A stretch of 64,000 bases of DNA from Colletes latitarsis (lineage: Eukaryota; Arthropoda; Insecta; Hymenoptera; Colletidae), in NCBI RefSeq assembly GCF_051014445.1, contig NC_135134.1:24431672-24495671 (forward strand). Direction: 5' to 3'. The translations under genes were made by a program, and so were the position numbers. Positions 35,321 to 48,016 of the stretch are shown here, in pieces. A model generated the notes under the pieces. The model worked only from the letters and a program-made list of their open reading frames with translations, searched no databases and was not told the origin of the DNA. Position 1 is the first letter of the stretch. The number at the start of each line of letters is the position of its first letter.

Positions 35321-38300
35321 TACCACATTACTACGTGATCCAAACCAGAAAAAACCCAGGATCTGTTCAACAAGTATGTGAAGAATGCGAAAGTATGGTT
35401 CTGCTGATGGCAAGTCCCAGGCCTAACCTAGACCTAACATGCGTTATCCTCTAAAGTATTGATCGAAACCAGGATTCATGGACTGTTTCAGTATGATACC
35501 ACATTACTACCTGATCCAAACCAGAGATAACCCAGGATCTGTTCAACAAGTATGTGAAGAATGCGAAAGTATGGGTCTGATGAGGGCAAATCCCAGGCCT
35601 AACGTAGACCTAACATGAGTTATCCTCTAAGATATTGATCGAAACCAGGTTTAATGGACTGTTTCAGTGTAGTACCACATTACTACGTGATCCAGACCAG
35701 TCAAAGCCCAGGATCTGGCCAACGAGTGTGTGAGAAATGCGAAGATGTGAGCCTGATGAGGGCAGATCCAACACCTAACCCAGACCTAACTTGCGCTATC
35801 CTCTAAAATATTGATCGAAACCAGGTTTAATGTACTGTTTCAGTGTGGTACCACATTACTACGTGATCCAAACCAGAAAAAACGCAGGATCTGTTCAACG
35901 AGTATGTGAAGAATGCGAAAGTATGACCCAGATGAGGGCAAATCCAAGACCTAACCCAGACCCAACTTGCGTTATCCTCTAAAATAATGGTCGAGACCAG
36001 GGTTAGTCGACTGTTTCAGTGTGGTGCCACTTTACTACGTGATCCAAACCAGAAATAACCCAGGATCTGTTGAACAAGTATGTGAAGAATGCGAGAGTGT
36101 GAGTCTGATGAGGGCAAATCCCAGGCCTAACCTAGACCTAACCTGCGTCATCATCTATAATATTGATCGCAACCAGGTTTCGTTGACTGTTTCAGTGTGG
36201 TACCACATTACTACGTGATCCATACCGGAAAAAAACCCAGGATCTGTTCAACAAGTATGTGAAGAATGCGAAAGTATGAGACAGATGTTGGCAAATCCTA
36301 GACCTAACCCAGACCTAACATGCGTTATCAACTAAAATATTGATCGAAACCAGGTTTCATGAACTGTTTCAGTGTGATACCACATTACTACGTGATCCAA
36401 ACCAGAAAAAACCCAGGATCTGTTCAACAAGTATGTGAAGAATGCGAAGGTAAGAGCCAGATGAGGGCAAATCCAAGACCTAAGCCAAACCTAACATGCG
36501 TTATCATCTAAAATATTGATCGAAACCAGGTTTAATCGACTGTTTCAGAATGGTACCACATTACTACGTGATCCAAACCAGAAAAAACGCAGGATCTGTT
36601 CAACAAGTATGTGAAGAATGCGAAAGTATGAGCCAGATGAGGGCAAATCCAAGACCTAACCCAAACCTAACATGCGTTATCATCTAAAATATTCATCGAA
36701 ACCAGGTTTAATTGACTGTTTCAGAATGGTACCACATTACTACGTGATCCAAACCAGAAAAAACGCAGGATCTGTTCAACGAGTATGTGAAGAATGCGAA
36801 AGTATGACCCAGATGAGGGCAAATCCAAGACCTAACCCAGACCCAACTTGCGTCTACCTCTAAAATAATGGTCGAGACCAGGGTTAGTCGACAGTTTCAG
36901 TGTGGTACCACATTACTACGTGATCCAAACCAGAAAAAACGCAGGATCTGTTCAACGAGTATCTGAAGAATGCGAAAGTATGAGCCAGATGAGGGCAAAT
37001 CCAAGACCTAACCCAAACCTAACATGCGTTATCATCTAAAATATTGATCGAAACCAGGTTTAATCGACTGTTTCAGAATGGTACCACATTACTACGTGAT
37101 CCAAACCAGAAAAAACCCAGGATCTGTGCAACAAGTATGTGAAGAATGCGAAAGTATGAGACAGATGATGGCAAATCCTAGACCTAACCCAGACCTAGCA
37201 TGCGTTATCATCGAAAATATTGATCGAAACCAGGTTTAATAGATTGTTTCAGTGTGGTACCACATTACTACGTGATCCATACCAGAAAAAGCCCAGGATC
37301 TGGCCAACAAGTATGAGAAATATGCGAAAGAATGAGTCTCATGAGGGCAAATCCCAGGCCTAACCTAGACCTAACATGGTGTAACCTCTAAAATATTGGT
37401 CGTATCCAGGTTTAATTGACTGTTTCAGTGTGATACCACATTACTACGTGATCCAAACCAGAAAAAACCCCGGATCTGTACAACAAGTATGTGGAAAATG
37501 CGAAGGTATGAGTCTGAATAGGGCAAATCCCAGGCCTAACCTAGACCTAACTTGGTGTATCCTCTAAAATATTAGTCGTATCCTGGTTTAATTAACCGTT
37601 TCAGTGTCGTACCACATTACTACGTGATCGAAACCAGGAAATACCCAGGATCTGTTCAAGAAGTATGTGAAGAATGCGAAAGTATGAGACAGATGATGGC
37701 AAATCCTAGACCTAACCCAGACCTAACATGCGTTATCATCTAAAATATTGATCGAAACCAGGTTTCATGAACTGTTTCAATGTGATACCACACTACTACG
37801 TGATCCAAACCAGAAAAAACCCAGGATCTGATCAACAAGTAAGTGAAGAATGCGATAGTATGAGCCTGATGAGGGCAAATCCCAGACCTAACCCAGACCT
37901 ACCATGCGTTACCCTCAAAAATATTGATCGAAACCAGGTTTAATCGACTGTTTCAGTGTGGTACCACATTACTACGTGATGCAAACCGGAAAAAAACCCA
38001 GGATCTGTTCAACAAGTATGTGAAGATTGCGAAAGTATGAGCCTGATGAGGGCAAATCCCAGGCCTAACCTAGACCTAACCTGCGTCATCATCTATAATA
38101 TTGATCGCAACCAGGTTTCATTGACTGTTTCAGTGTGGTACCACGTTACTACGTGATCCATACCGGAAAAAAACCCAGGATCTGTTCAACAAGTATGTGA
38201 AGAATGCGAAAGTATGAGCCTGATGAGGGCAAATCCCAGGCCTAACCTAGACCTAACCTGCGTTATCATCTAAGATATTGATCGCAACCAGGTTTCATTG

Positions 38301-40251
38301 ACTGTTTCAGTGTGGTACCACATTACTACGTGATCGAAACCAGAAAAAACCCAGGATCTGTTCAACAAGTATGTGAAGAATGCGAAAGTATGGGTCTAAT
38401 GGGGGCAAATCCCAGGCGTAACCTAGGCCGAGCATCAGTTATCCTCTAAAATATTGATCGAAACCAGGTTTAATGGGCTGTTTCAGTGTGGTACCATATT
38501 ACTACGAGATCCAGCCCAGTGAAAGCCCAGGATCTGGCCAACAAGTATGTGAGAAATGCGAAGATATGGGCCTGATGAGGGCAGATCCGACACCTATCCC
38601 AGACATAACTTGCGTTATCCTCTAAAATATTGATCGAGACCAGGATTAATCGCCTGTTTCAGGGTGGTAACATATTACTACCTGATCCAAACCAGAAATA
38701 ACTCAGGATCTGTTCAACAAGTATGTGAGAATGCGAAAGTATGGGTCTGATGAGGGCAAATCCCAGGCCTATCCCAGACCCAACTTGCGTTATCCTCTAA
38801 AATATTGGTCGAGACCAGGATTAATCGCCTGTTTCAGGGTGGTAACATATTACTACGTGATCCAAACCAGAAAAAACGCAGGATCTGTTCAACGAGTATG
38901 TGAAGAATGCGAAAGTATGACCCAGATGAGGGCAAATCCAAGACCTAACCCAGACCCAACTTGCGTTATCCTCTAAAATAATGGTCGAGACCAGGGTTAG
39001 TCGACTGTTTCAGTGTGGTGCCACTTTACTACGTGATCCAAACCAGAAATAACCCAGGATCTGTTGAACAAGTATGTGAAGAATGCGATTGTGTGAGTCT
39101 GATGAGGGCAAATCCCAGGCCTAACCTAGACCTAACCTGCGTCATCATCTATAATATTGATCGCAACCAGGTTTCATTGACTGTTTCAGTGTGGTACCAC
39201 ATTACTACGTGATCCATACCGGAAAAAAACCCAGGATCTGTTCAACAAGTATGTGAAGAATGCGAAAGTATGAGACAGATGTTGGCAAATCCTAGACCTA
39301 ACCCAGACCTAACATGCGTTATCATCTAAAATATTGATCGAAACCAGGTTTCATGAACTGTTTCAGTGTGATACCACATTACTACGTGATCCAAACCAGA
39401 AAAAACCCAGGATCTGTTCAACAAGTATGTGAAGAATGCGAAGGTATGAGCCAGATGAGGGCAAATCCAAGACCTAACCCAAACCTAACATGCGTTATCA
39501 TCTAAAATATTGATCGAAACCAGGTTTAATCGACTGTTTCAGAATGGTACCACATTACTACGTGATTCAAACCAGAAAAAACGCAGGATCTGTTCAACAA
39601 GTATGTGAAGAATGCGAAAGTATGAGACAGATGATGGCAAATCCTAGACCTAACCCAGACCTAGCATGCGTTATCATCGAAAATATTGATCGAAACCAGG
39701 TTTAATCGACTGTTTCAGAATGGTACCACATTACTACGTGATCCAAACCAGAAAAAACGCAGGATCTGTTCAACAAGTATGTGAAGAATGCGAAAGTATG
39801 AGCCAGATGAGGGCAAATCCAAGACCTAACCCAAACCTAACATGCGTTATCATCTAAAATATTGATCGAAACCAGGTTTAATCGACTGTTTCAGAATGGT
39901 ACCACACTACTACGTGATCCAAACCAGAAAAAACGCAGGATCTGTTCAACGAGTATGTGAAGAATGCGAAAGTATGACCCAGATGAGGGCAAATCCAAGA
40001 CCTAACCCAGACCCAACTTGCGTCTACCTCTAAAATAATGGTCGAGACCAGGGTTAGTCGACTGTTTCAGTGTGGTACCACATTACTACGTGATCCAAAC
40101 CAGAAAAAACGCAGGATCTGTTCAACGAGTATGTGAAGAATGCGAAAGTATGAGCCAGATGAGGGCAAATCCAAGACCTAACCCAAACCTAACATGCGTT
40201 ATCATCTAAAATATTGATCGAAACCAGGATTAATCGACTGTTTCAGAATGG
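35321..40251 (+). repeat. 28-unit tandem duplication, copy 2 (4931 bp)
   Basis: This is the second, almost identical copy of 30390-35320. It starts inside the palindrome TGTGGTACCACA position of a unit that on its left side is of the GAATGGTACC type. A third start at 40252 matches for about 75 bp and then switches to a unit class found deeper in the block, so it is not a full third copy. Confidence 0.93.
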
Positions 40252-41662
40252 TACCACATTACTACGTGATCCAAACCAGAAAAAACCCAGGATCTGTTCA
40301 ACAAGTATGTGAAGAATGCGAAAGTATGAGACAGATGATGGCAAATCCTAGACCTAACCCAGACCTAGCATGCGTTATCATCGAAAATATTGATCGAAAC
40401 CAGGTTTAATAGATTGTTTCAGTGTGGTACCACATTACTACGTGATCCATACCAGAAAAAGCCCAGGATCTGGCCAACAAGTATGAGAAATATGCGAAAG
40501 AATGAGTCTCATGAGGGCAAATCCCAGGCCTAACCTAGACCTAACATGCTGTAACCTCTAAAATATTGGTCGTATCCAGGTTTAATTGACTGTTTCAGTG
40601 TGATACCACATTACTACGTGATCCAAACCAGAAAAAACCCAGGATCTGTACAACAAGTATGTGGAAAATGCGAAAGTATGAGTCTGATGAGGGCAAATCC
40701 CAGGCCTAACCTAGACCTAACTTGGTGTATCCTCTAAAATATTAGTCGTATCCTGGTTTAATTAACCGTTTCAGTGTCGTACCACATTACTACGTGATCG
40801 AAACCAGGAAATACCCAGGATCTGTTCAAGAAGTATGTGAAGAATGCGAAAGTATGAGACAGATGATGGCAAATCCTAGACCTAACCCAGACCTAACATG
40901 CGTTATCCTCTAAAATAATGGTCGAGACCAGGGTTAGTCGACTGTTTCAGTGTGGTGCCACTTTACTACGTGATCCAAACCAGAAATAACCCAGGATCTG
41001 TTGAACAAGTATGTGAAGAATGCGATAGTATGAGTCTGATGAGGGGCAAATACCAGGCCTAACCTAGACCTAACCTGCGTCATCATCTATAATATTGATC
41101 GCAACGAGGTTTCATTGACTGTTTCAGTGTGGTACCACATTACTACGCGATCCATACCGGAAAAAAACCCAGGATCTGTTCAACAAGTATGTGAAGAATG
41201 CGAAAGTATGAGACGGATGATGGCAAATCCTAGACCTAACCCAGACCTAACATGCGTTATCATCTAAAATATTGATCGAAACCAGGTTTCATGAACTGTT
41301 TCAGTGTGATACCACATTACTACGTGATCCAAACCAGAAAAAACCCAGGATCTGTTCAACAAGTATGTGAAGAATGCGAAGGTATGAGCCAGATGAGGGC
41401 AAATCCAAGACCTAACCCAAACCTAACATGCGTTATCATCTAAAATATTGATCGAAACCAGGTTTAATCGACTGTTTCAGAATGGTACCACATTACTACG
41501 TGATCCAAACCAGAAAAAACGCAGGATCTGTTCAACAAGTATGTGAAGAATGCGAAAGTATGAGCCAGATGAGGGCAAATCCAAGACCTAACCCAAACCT
41601 AACATGCGTTATCATCTAAAATATTGATCGAAACCAGGTTTAATCGACTGTTTCAGAATGGT
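40252..41662 (+). repeat. rearranged partial third copy of the 28-unit block
   Basis: After the shared start it follows the 32.2-32.8 kb part of the block (GATTGTTTCAG, GAAAGAATGAGTCTC, TATTAGTCGTATCC) at an offset of 8101 bp. That is 4931 plus 3170, as if 18 units were missing. At about 40910 it jumps again to the AATAATGGTCGAGACC type. Local differences include ATGAGGGGCAAATACC near 41040. Confidence 0.75.
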
Positions 41663-42894
41663 ACCACATTACTACGTGATCCAAACCAGAAAAAACGCAG
41701 GATCTGTTCAACGAGTATGTGAAGAATGCGAAAGTATGACCCAGATGAGGGCAAATCCCAGACCTAACCCAGACCCAACTTGCGTCTACCTCTAAAATAA
41801 TGGTCGAGACCAGGGTTAGTCGACTGTTTCAGTGTGGTACCACATTACTACGTGATCCAAACCAGAAATAACCCAGGATTTGTTGAACAAGTATGTGAAG
41901 AATGCGATAGTATGAGTCTGATGAGGGCAAATCCCAGGCCTAACCTAGACCTAACCTGCGTCATCATCTATTATATTGATCGCAACCAGGTTTCATTGAC
42001 TGTTTCAGTGTGGTACCACATTACTACGTGATCCATACCGGAAAAAAACCCAGGATCTGTTCAACAAGTATGTGAAGAATGCGAAAGTATGAGACAGATG
42101 ATGGCAAATCCTAGACCTAACCCAGACCTAACATGTGTTATCATTTAAATATTGATCGAAACCAGGTTTCATGAACTGTTTCAGTGTGATACCACATTAC
42201 AACGTGATCCAAACCAGAAAAAACCCAGGATCTGTTCAACAAGTATGTGAAGAATGCGAAGGTATGAGCCAGATGAGGGCAAATCCAAGACCTAACCCAA
42301 ACCTAACATGCGTTATCATCTAAAATATTGATCGAAACCAGGTTTAATCGACTGTTTCAGAATGGTACCACATTACTACGTGATCCAAACCAGAAAAAAC
42401 GCAGGATCTGTTCAACGAGTATGTGAAGAATGCGAAAGTATGACCCAGATGAGGGCAAATCCAAGACCTAACCCAGACCCAACTTGCGTCTACCTCTAAA
42501 ATAATGGTCGAGACCAGGGTTACTCGTCTGTTTCAGTGTGGTACCACATTACTACGTGATCCAAACCAGAAAAAACCCAGGATCTGTTCAACAAGTATGT
42601 GAAGAATGCGAAAGTATGAGACAGATGATGGCAAATCCTAGACCTAACCCAGACCTAACTTGCGTTATCCTCTAAAATATTGATCGAGACCAGGATTAAT
42701 CGTCTGTTTCAGTGTGGTACCACTTTACTACGTGATCCAAACCAGAAAAAGCCCAGGATCTGGCCAACAAGTATGAGAAATATGCGAAAGTATGAGCCCC
42801 ATGTGGGCAAATCCCAGACCTAACCCAGACCTAACATGCGATATCCTTTAAAATATTGACCGAGACTAGGTTTCATGGACTGTTTCCGTGTGGC
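41663..42894 (+). repeat. 7-unit tandem duplication, copy 1 (1232 bp)
   Basis: It is followed directly by a second copy at exactly 7 x 176 = 1232 bp. Both copies share private variants such as TATTATATTGATCGC, ATTACAACGTGATCC and a base-deleted TTATCATTTAAATATTG. The only difference I noted is T42136 against C43368. The left edge of identity lies at ACCACA of the palindrome. Confidence 0.92.
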
Positions 42895-44126
42895 ACCACA
42901 TTACTACGTGATCCAAACCAGAAAAAACGCAGGATCTGTTCAACGAGTATGTGAAGAATGCGAAAGTATGACCCAGATGAGGGCAAATCCCAGACCTAAC
43001 CCAGACCCAACTTGCGTCTACCTCTAAAATAATGGTCGAGACCAGGGTTAGTCGACTGTTTCAGTGTGGTACCACATTACTACGTGATCCAAACCAGAAA
43101 TAACCCAGGATTTGTTGAACAAGTATGTGAAGAATGCGATAGTATGAGTCTGATGAGGGCAAATCCCAGGCCTAACCTAGACCTAACCTGCGTCATCATC
43201 TATTATATTGATCGCAACCAGGTTTCATTGACTGTTTCAGTGTGGTACCACATTACTACGTGATCCATACCGGAAAAAAACCCAGGATCTGTTCAACAAG
43301 TATGTGAAGAATGCGAAAGTATGAGACAGATGATGGCAAATCCTAGACCTAACCCAGACCTAACATGCGTTATCATTTAAATATTGATCGAAACCAGGTT
43401 TCATGAACTGTTTCAGTGTGATACCACATTACAACGTGATCCAAACCAGAAAAAACCCAGGATCTGTTCAACAAGTATGTGAAGAATGCGAAGGTATGAG
43501 CCAGATGAGGGCAAATCCAAGACCTAACCCAAACCTAACATGCGTTATCATCTAAAATATTGATCGAAACCAGGTTTAATCGACTGTTTCAGAATGGTAC
43601 CACATTACTACGTGATCCAAACCAGAAAAAACGCAGGATCTGTTCAACGAGTATGTGAAGAATGCGAAAGTATGACCCAGATGAGGGCAAATCCAAGACC
43701 TAACCCAGACCCAACTTGCGTCTACCTCTAAAATAATGGTCGAGACCAGGGTTACTCGTCTGTTTCAGTGTGGTACCACATTACTACGTGATCCAAACCA
43801 GAAAAAACCCAGGATCTGTTCAACAAGTATGTGAAGAATGCGAAAGTATGAGACAGATGATGGCAAATCCTAGACCTAACCCAGACCTAACTTGCGTTAT
43901 CCTCTAAAATATTGATCGAGACCAGGATTAATCGTCTGTTTCAGTGTGGTACCACTTTACTACGTGATCCAAACCAGAAAAAGCCCAGGATCTGGCCAAC
44001 AAGTATGAGAAATATGCGAAAGTATGAGCCCCATGTGGGCAAATCCCAGACCTAACCCAGACCTAACATGCGATATCCTTTAAAATATTGACCGAGACTA
44101 GGTTTCATGGACTGTTTCCGTGTGGC
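42895..44126 (+). repeat. 7-unit tandem duplication, copy 2 (1232 bp)
   Basis: This is an almost identical repeat of 41663-42894. At 44127 the sequence continues into a GCCCAGAATCTGGCC unit rather than a third copy. That continuation resembles 52.4-52.7 kb, where the same sequence of units (CCCATGTGGGC, GACCGAGACTAGG, AGAATCTGGCC, GATTGTATGAGCC) occurs. Confidence 0.92.
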
Positions 44127-44476
44127 ACCACATTACTACGTGATCCAAACCAGAAAAAGCCCAGAATCTGGCCATCAAGTGTGATAAATATGGGGAAGTA
44201 CGAGCCTGATGAGAGCAAATCCCCAGAACTAACCTAGACCTAACATGCGTTATCCTCTAAAATATTGATCGAAACCAGGTTTAATTGACTGTGTCAGTGT
44301 GGTACCACTTTACTACGTGATCCAATCCAGAAATAACCCAGGATCTGTTCAACAAGTATGTGAAGAATGCGATTGTATGAGCCTGATGAGGGCAAATCCC
44401 AGGCCTTACCTAGACCTAACATGCGTTATCATCTAAAATATTGATCGAAACCAGGTTTAATTGACTGCTTCAGTGC

Positions 44477-44905
44477 GGTACCACATTACTACGTGACCCA
44501 AACCAGAAAAAGCCCAGGATCTGGCCAACAAGTTTGGGAAATATGCGAAAGTATGGTTCTGATGAGGGCAAATTCCAGGCCTAACCTAGACCTAACATGC
44601 GTTATCATCTAAAATATTGATCGAAACCAGGTTTAATCGACTGCTTCAGTGCGGTACCACATTACTACGTGACCCAAACCAGAAAAAGCCCAGGATCTGG
44701 CCAACAAGTTTGGGAAATATGCGAAAGTATGGTTCTGATGAGGGCAAATTCCAGGCCTAACCTAGACCTAACATGCGTTATCCTCTAAAATATTGATCGA
44801 AACCAGGTTTAATCGACTGTTTCAGTGCGGTACCACATTACTACGTGACCCAAACCAGAAAAAGCGCAGGATCTGGCCAACAAGTTTGGGAAATATGCGA
44901 AAGTA
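44477..44905 (+). repeat. single-unit tandem amplification (GTGCGGTACC type)
   Basis: Unit starts at 44477, 44653 and 44829 share GTGCGGTACC, GTGACCCAAACC, AAGTTTGGGAAATATGCG and, in the first two, TATGGTTCTGATG and AAATTCCAGGCC. The first two units are nearly identical. The third departs at GTATGAGCCAGATGAGTGC. Adjacent identical units are unusual in this array, where neighbours normally belong to different classes. Confidence 0.82.
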
Positions 44906-45103
44906 TGAGCCAGATGAGTGCAAATCCTAGAACTAACCCAGATCTACCATGCGTTACCATCAAAAATATTAATCGAAACCAGGTTTGATCGACTCTTTCA
45001 GAATGGTACCACATTTCTACGTGATTCAATTCGGAAAAAAACCCAGGATCTGTCCAACAAGTATGTGAACAATGCGAAAGTGTGAGTCTGATGAGGGCAA
45101 ATC

Positions 45104-45906
45104 CCAGGCCCAACCTAGACCTAACCTGCGTTATCATCTAAAATATTGATCGAAACCAGGTTTAATTGACTGTTTCAGTGTGGTTCCACATTACTACGTG
45201 ATCCAAACCAGAAAAAACCCAGGATCTGTTCAAGAAGTATGAGAAACATGCGAAAGTACGAGTCTCATGAGGGCAAATCCCAGGCCTAACCTAGACCTAA
45301 CATGGTGTAACGTCTAAAATATTGGTCGTATCCAGGTTTAGTTAACTGTTTCAGTGTGGTACCACATTACTACGTAGTCCAAACCAGAAAAAGCCCAGGA
45401 TCTGGCCAACTTGTATGGGAAATATGCGAAAGTATGAGCCTGATACGGGAAAATCCTGGACCTAACACAGACCTAACCTGCGTCATCATCTATTGTATTG
45501 ATCGCAACCAGGTTTCATTGACTGTTTCAGTGTGGTACTACATTACTACGTGATCCATACCGGAAAATAACCCAGGATCTGTTCAACAAGTATGTGAAGA
45601 ATGCGATTATATGAGCCTGATGAGGGCAAATCCCAGGCCTTACCTAGACCTAACATGCGTTATCATCAAAAATATTGATCGAAACCAGGTTTAATCGAAT
45701 GTTTCAGATTGGTACCACATTACTACGTGATCCTAACTTGAAAAAACCAAGGATCTGTACAACAAATATGTGTAGAATGCGAAAGTATGAGTCTGATGAG
45801 GGCAAATCCCAGGCCTAACGTAAACCTAACCTGCGTTATCATCTAAAATATTGATCGAAACCAGGTTTAATTGACTGATTCAGTGTGGTACCACATCACT
45901 ACGTGA
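45104..45906 (+). repeat. ~800-bp block repeated at 47214 and, in part, near 54.25 kb
   Basis: Private variants (GGCCCAACCTAGACC, GTGTGGTTCCACATT, TTCAAGAAGTATGAGAAAC, CTACGTAGTCC, CTTGTATGGG, CTGATACGGG) recur in order at an offset of 2110 bp. At 45906 this copy lacks four bases (ACGTGAAACCGG for ACGTGATCCAAACCGG), where the copies part. Confidence 0.85.
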
Positions 45907-47213
45907 AACCGGAAAACATCCAGGATCTGTTTAACAAGTATGTGGAGAGTGCGAAAGTATGAGACAGATGATGGCAAATCCTAGACCTAACCCAGACCTA
46001 ACATGCGTTATCATCTAAAATATTGATCGAAACCAGGTTTAATCGACTGTTTCAGTGTGGTACCACATTACTACGTGACCCAAACCAGAAAAAGCCCAGG
46101 ATCTGGCCAACAAGTTTGGGAAATATGCGAAAGTATGAGTCTCATGAGGGCAAATCCCAGACCTAACCTAGACCTAACATGCGTTATCCTCTAAAATATT
46201 GATCGAAACCAGGTTTCATGGACTGTTTCAGTGTGATACCACATTGCCACGTGATTCAATCCAGAAAAATCCCAGGATCTGTACAACAAGTATGTGAAAA
46301 ATGCGAAAGTATGAGTCTGATGAGGGCAAATCCCAGGCCTAACATAGAACTAACTTGGTGTATCCTCTAAAATATTAGTCGTATCCAGGTTTAATTGACT
46401 GATTCAGTGTGGTACCACATCACTACGTGATCCAAACCGGAAAAAACCCTGGATCTGTTCAACAAGTATGTGAAGAGTGCGAAAGTATGTGACAGATGAT
46501 GGAAAATCCTAGACCTAACCCAGACCTAACATGCGTTATCATCTAAAATATTGATCGGAGCCAGGTTTAATCGACTGTTTCAGTGTGGTACCACATTACT
46601 ACGTGATCCTAACTGGAAAAAAACCAAGGATCTATTCAACAAATATGTGAAGAATGCGAAAGTATGAGTCTGATGAGGGCAAATCCCAGGCCTAACGTAA
46701 ACCTAACCTGCGTTATCATCTAAAATATTGATCGAAACCAGGTTTAATTGACTGATTCAGTGTGGTACCACATCACTACGTGATCCAAACCGGATAAAAC
46801 CCAGGATCTGTTCAACAAGTATGTGAAGAGTGCGAAAGTATGAGACAGATGATGGAAAATCCTAGACCTAACCCAGACCTAACATGCGTTATCATCTAAA
46901 ATATTGATCGAAACCAGGTTTAATCAACTGTTTCAGTGTGGTACCACATTACTACGTGACCCAAACCAGAAAAAGCCCAGGATCTGGCCAACAAGTTTGG
47001 GAAAAATGCGAAAGTATGGTTCTGATGAGGGCAAATTCCAGGCCTAACCTAGACCTAACATGCGTTATCATCTAAAATATTGATCGAAACCAGGTTTAAT
47101 CGACGGTTTCAGTGCGGTACCACATTACTACGTGACCCAAACCAGAAAAAGCCCAGGATCTGGCCAACAAGTTTGGGAAATATGCGAAAGTATGGTTCTG
47201 ATGAGGGCAAATT
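45907..47213 (+). repeat. mixed satellite units between two block copies
   Basis: About seven units, alternating the ACATCACTACGTGATCC-AACCGG type, the CCTAACTGG type and the GTGACCCAAACC type. The last units (about 46950-47213) are of the GTTTGGG type seen at 44.5 kb. Satellite only. Confidence 0.85.
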
Positions 47214-48016
47214 CCAGGCCCAACCTAGACCTAACCTGCGTTATCATCTAAAATATTGATCGAAACCAGGTTTAATTGACTGTTTCAGTGTGGTTCCACA
47301 TTACTACGTGATCCAAACCAAAAAAAACCCAGGATCTGTTCAAGAAGTATGAGAAACATGCGAAAGTACGAGTCTCATGAGGGCAAATCCCAGGCCTAAC
47401 CTAGACCTAACATGGTGTAACGTCTAAAATATTGGTCGTATCCAGGTTTAGTTAAGTGTTTCAGTGTGGTACCACATTACTACGTAGTCCAAACCAGAAA
47501 AAGCCCAGGATCTGGCCAACTTGTATGGGAAATATGCGAAAGTATGAGCCTGATACGGGAAAATCCTGGACCAAACACAGACCTAACCTGCGTCATCATC
47601 TATTATATTGATCGCAACCAGGTTTCATTGACTGTTTCAGTGTGGTACTACATTACTACGTGATCCATACCGGAAAATAACCCAGGATCTGTTCAACAAG
47701 TATGTGAAGAATGCGATTATATGAGCCTGATGAGGGCAAATCCCAGGCCTTACCTAGACCTAACATGCGTTATCATCAAAAATATTGATCGAAACCAGGT
47801 TTAATCGAATGTTTCAGATTGGTACCACATTACTACGTGATCCTAACTGGAAAAAAACCAAGGATCTATTCAACAAATATGTGAAGAATGCGAAAGTATG
47901 AGTCTGATGATGGCAAATCCCAGGCCTAACGTAAACCTAACCTGCGTTATCATCTAAAATATTGATCGAAACCAGGTTTAATTGACTGATTCAGTGTGGT
48001 ACCACATCACTACGTG
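47214..48016 (+). repeat. second copy of the 45104-45906 block
   Basis: It is offset by 2110 bp, about 12 units. Small differences include CCAAAAAAAACCC for CAGAAAAAACCC, TTAAGTGTTTC for TTAACTGTTTC and TATTATATTG for TATTGTATTG. A further, more distant copy of the first part lies near 54250-54630. Confidence 0.85.
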
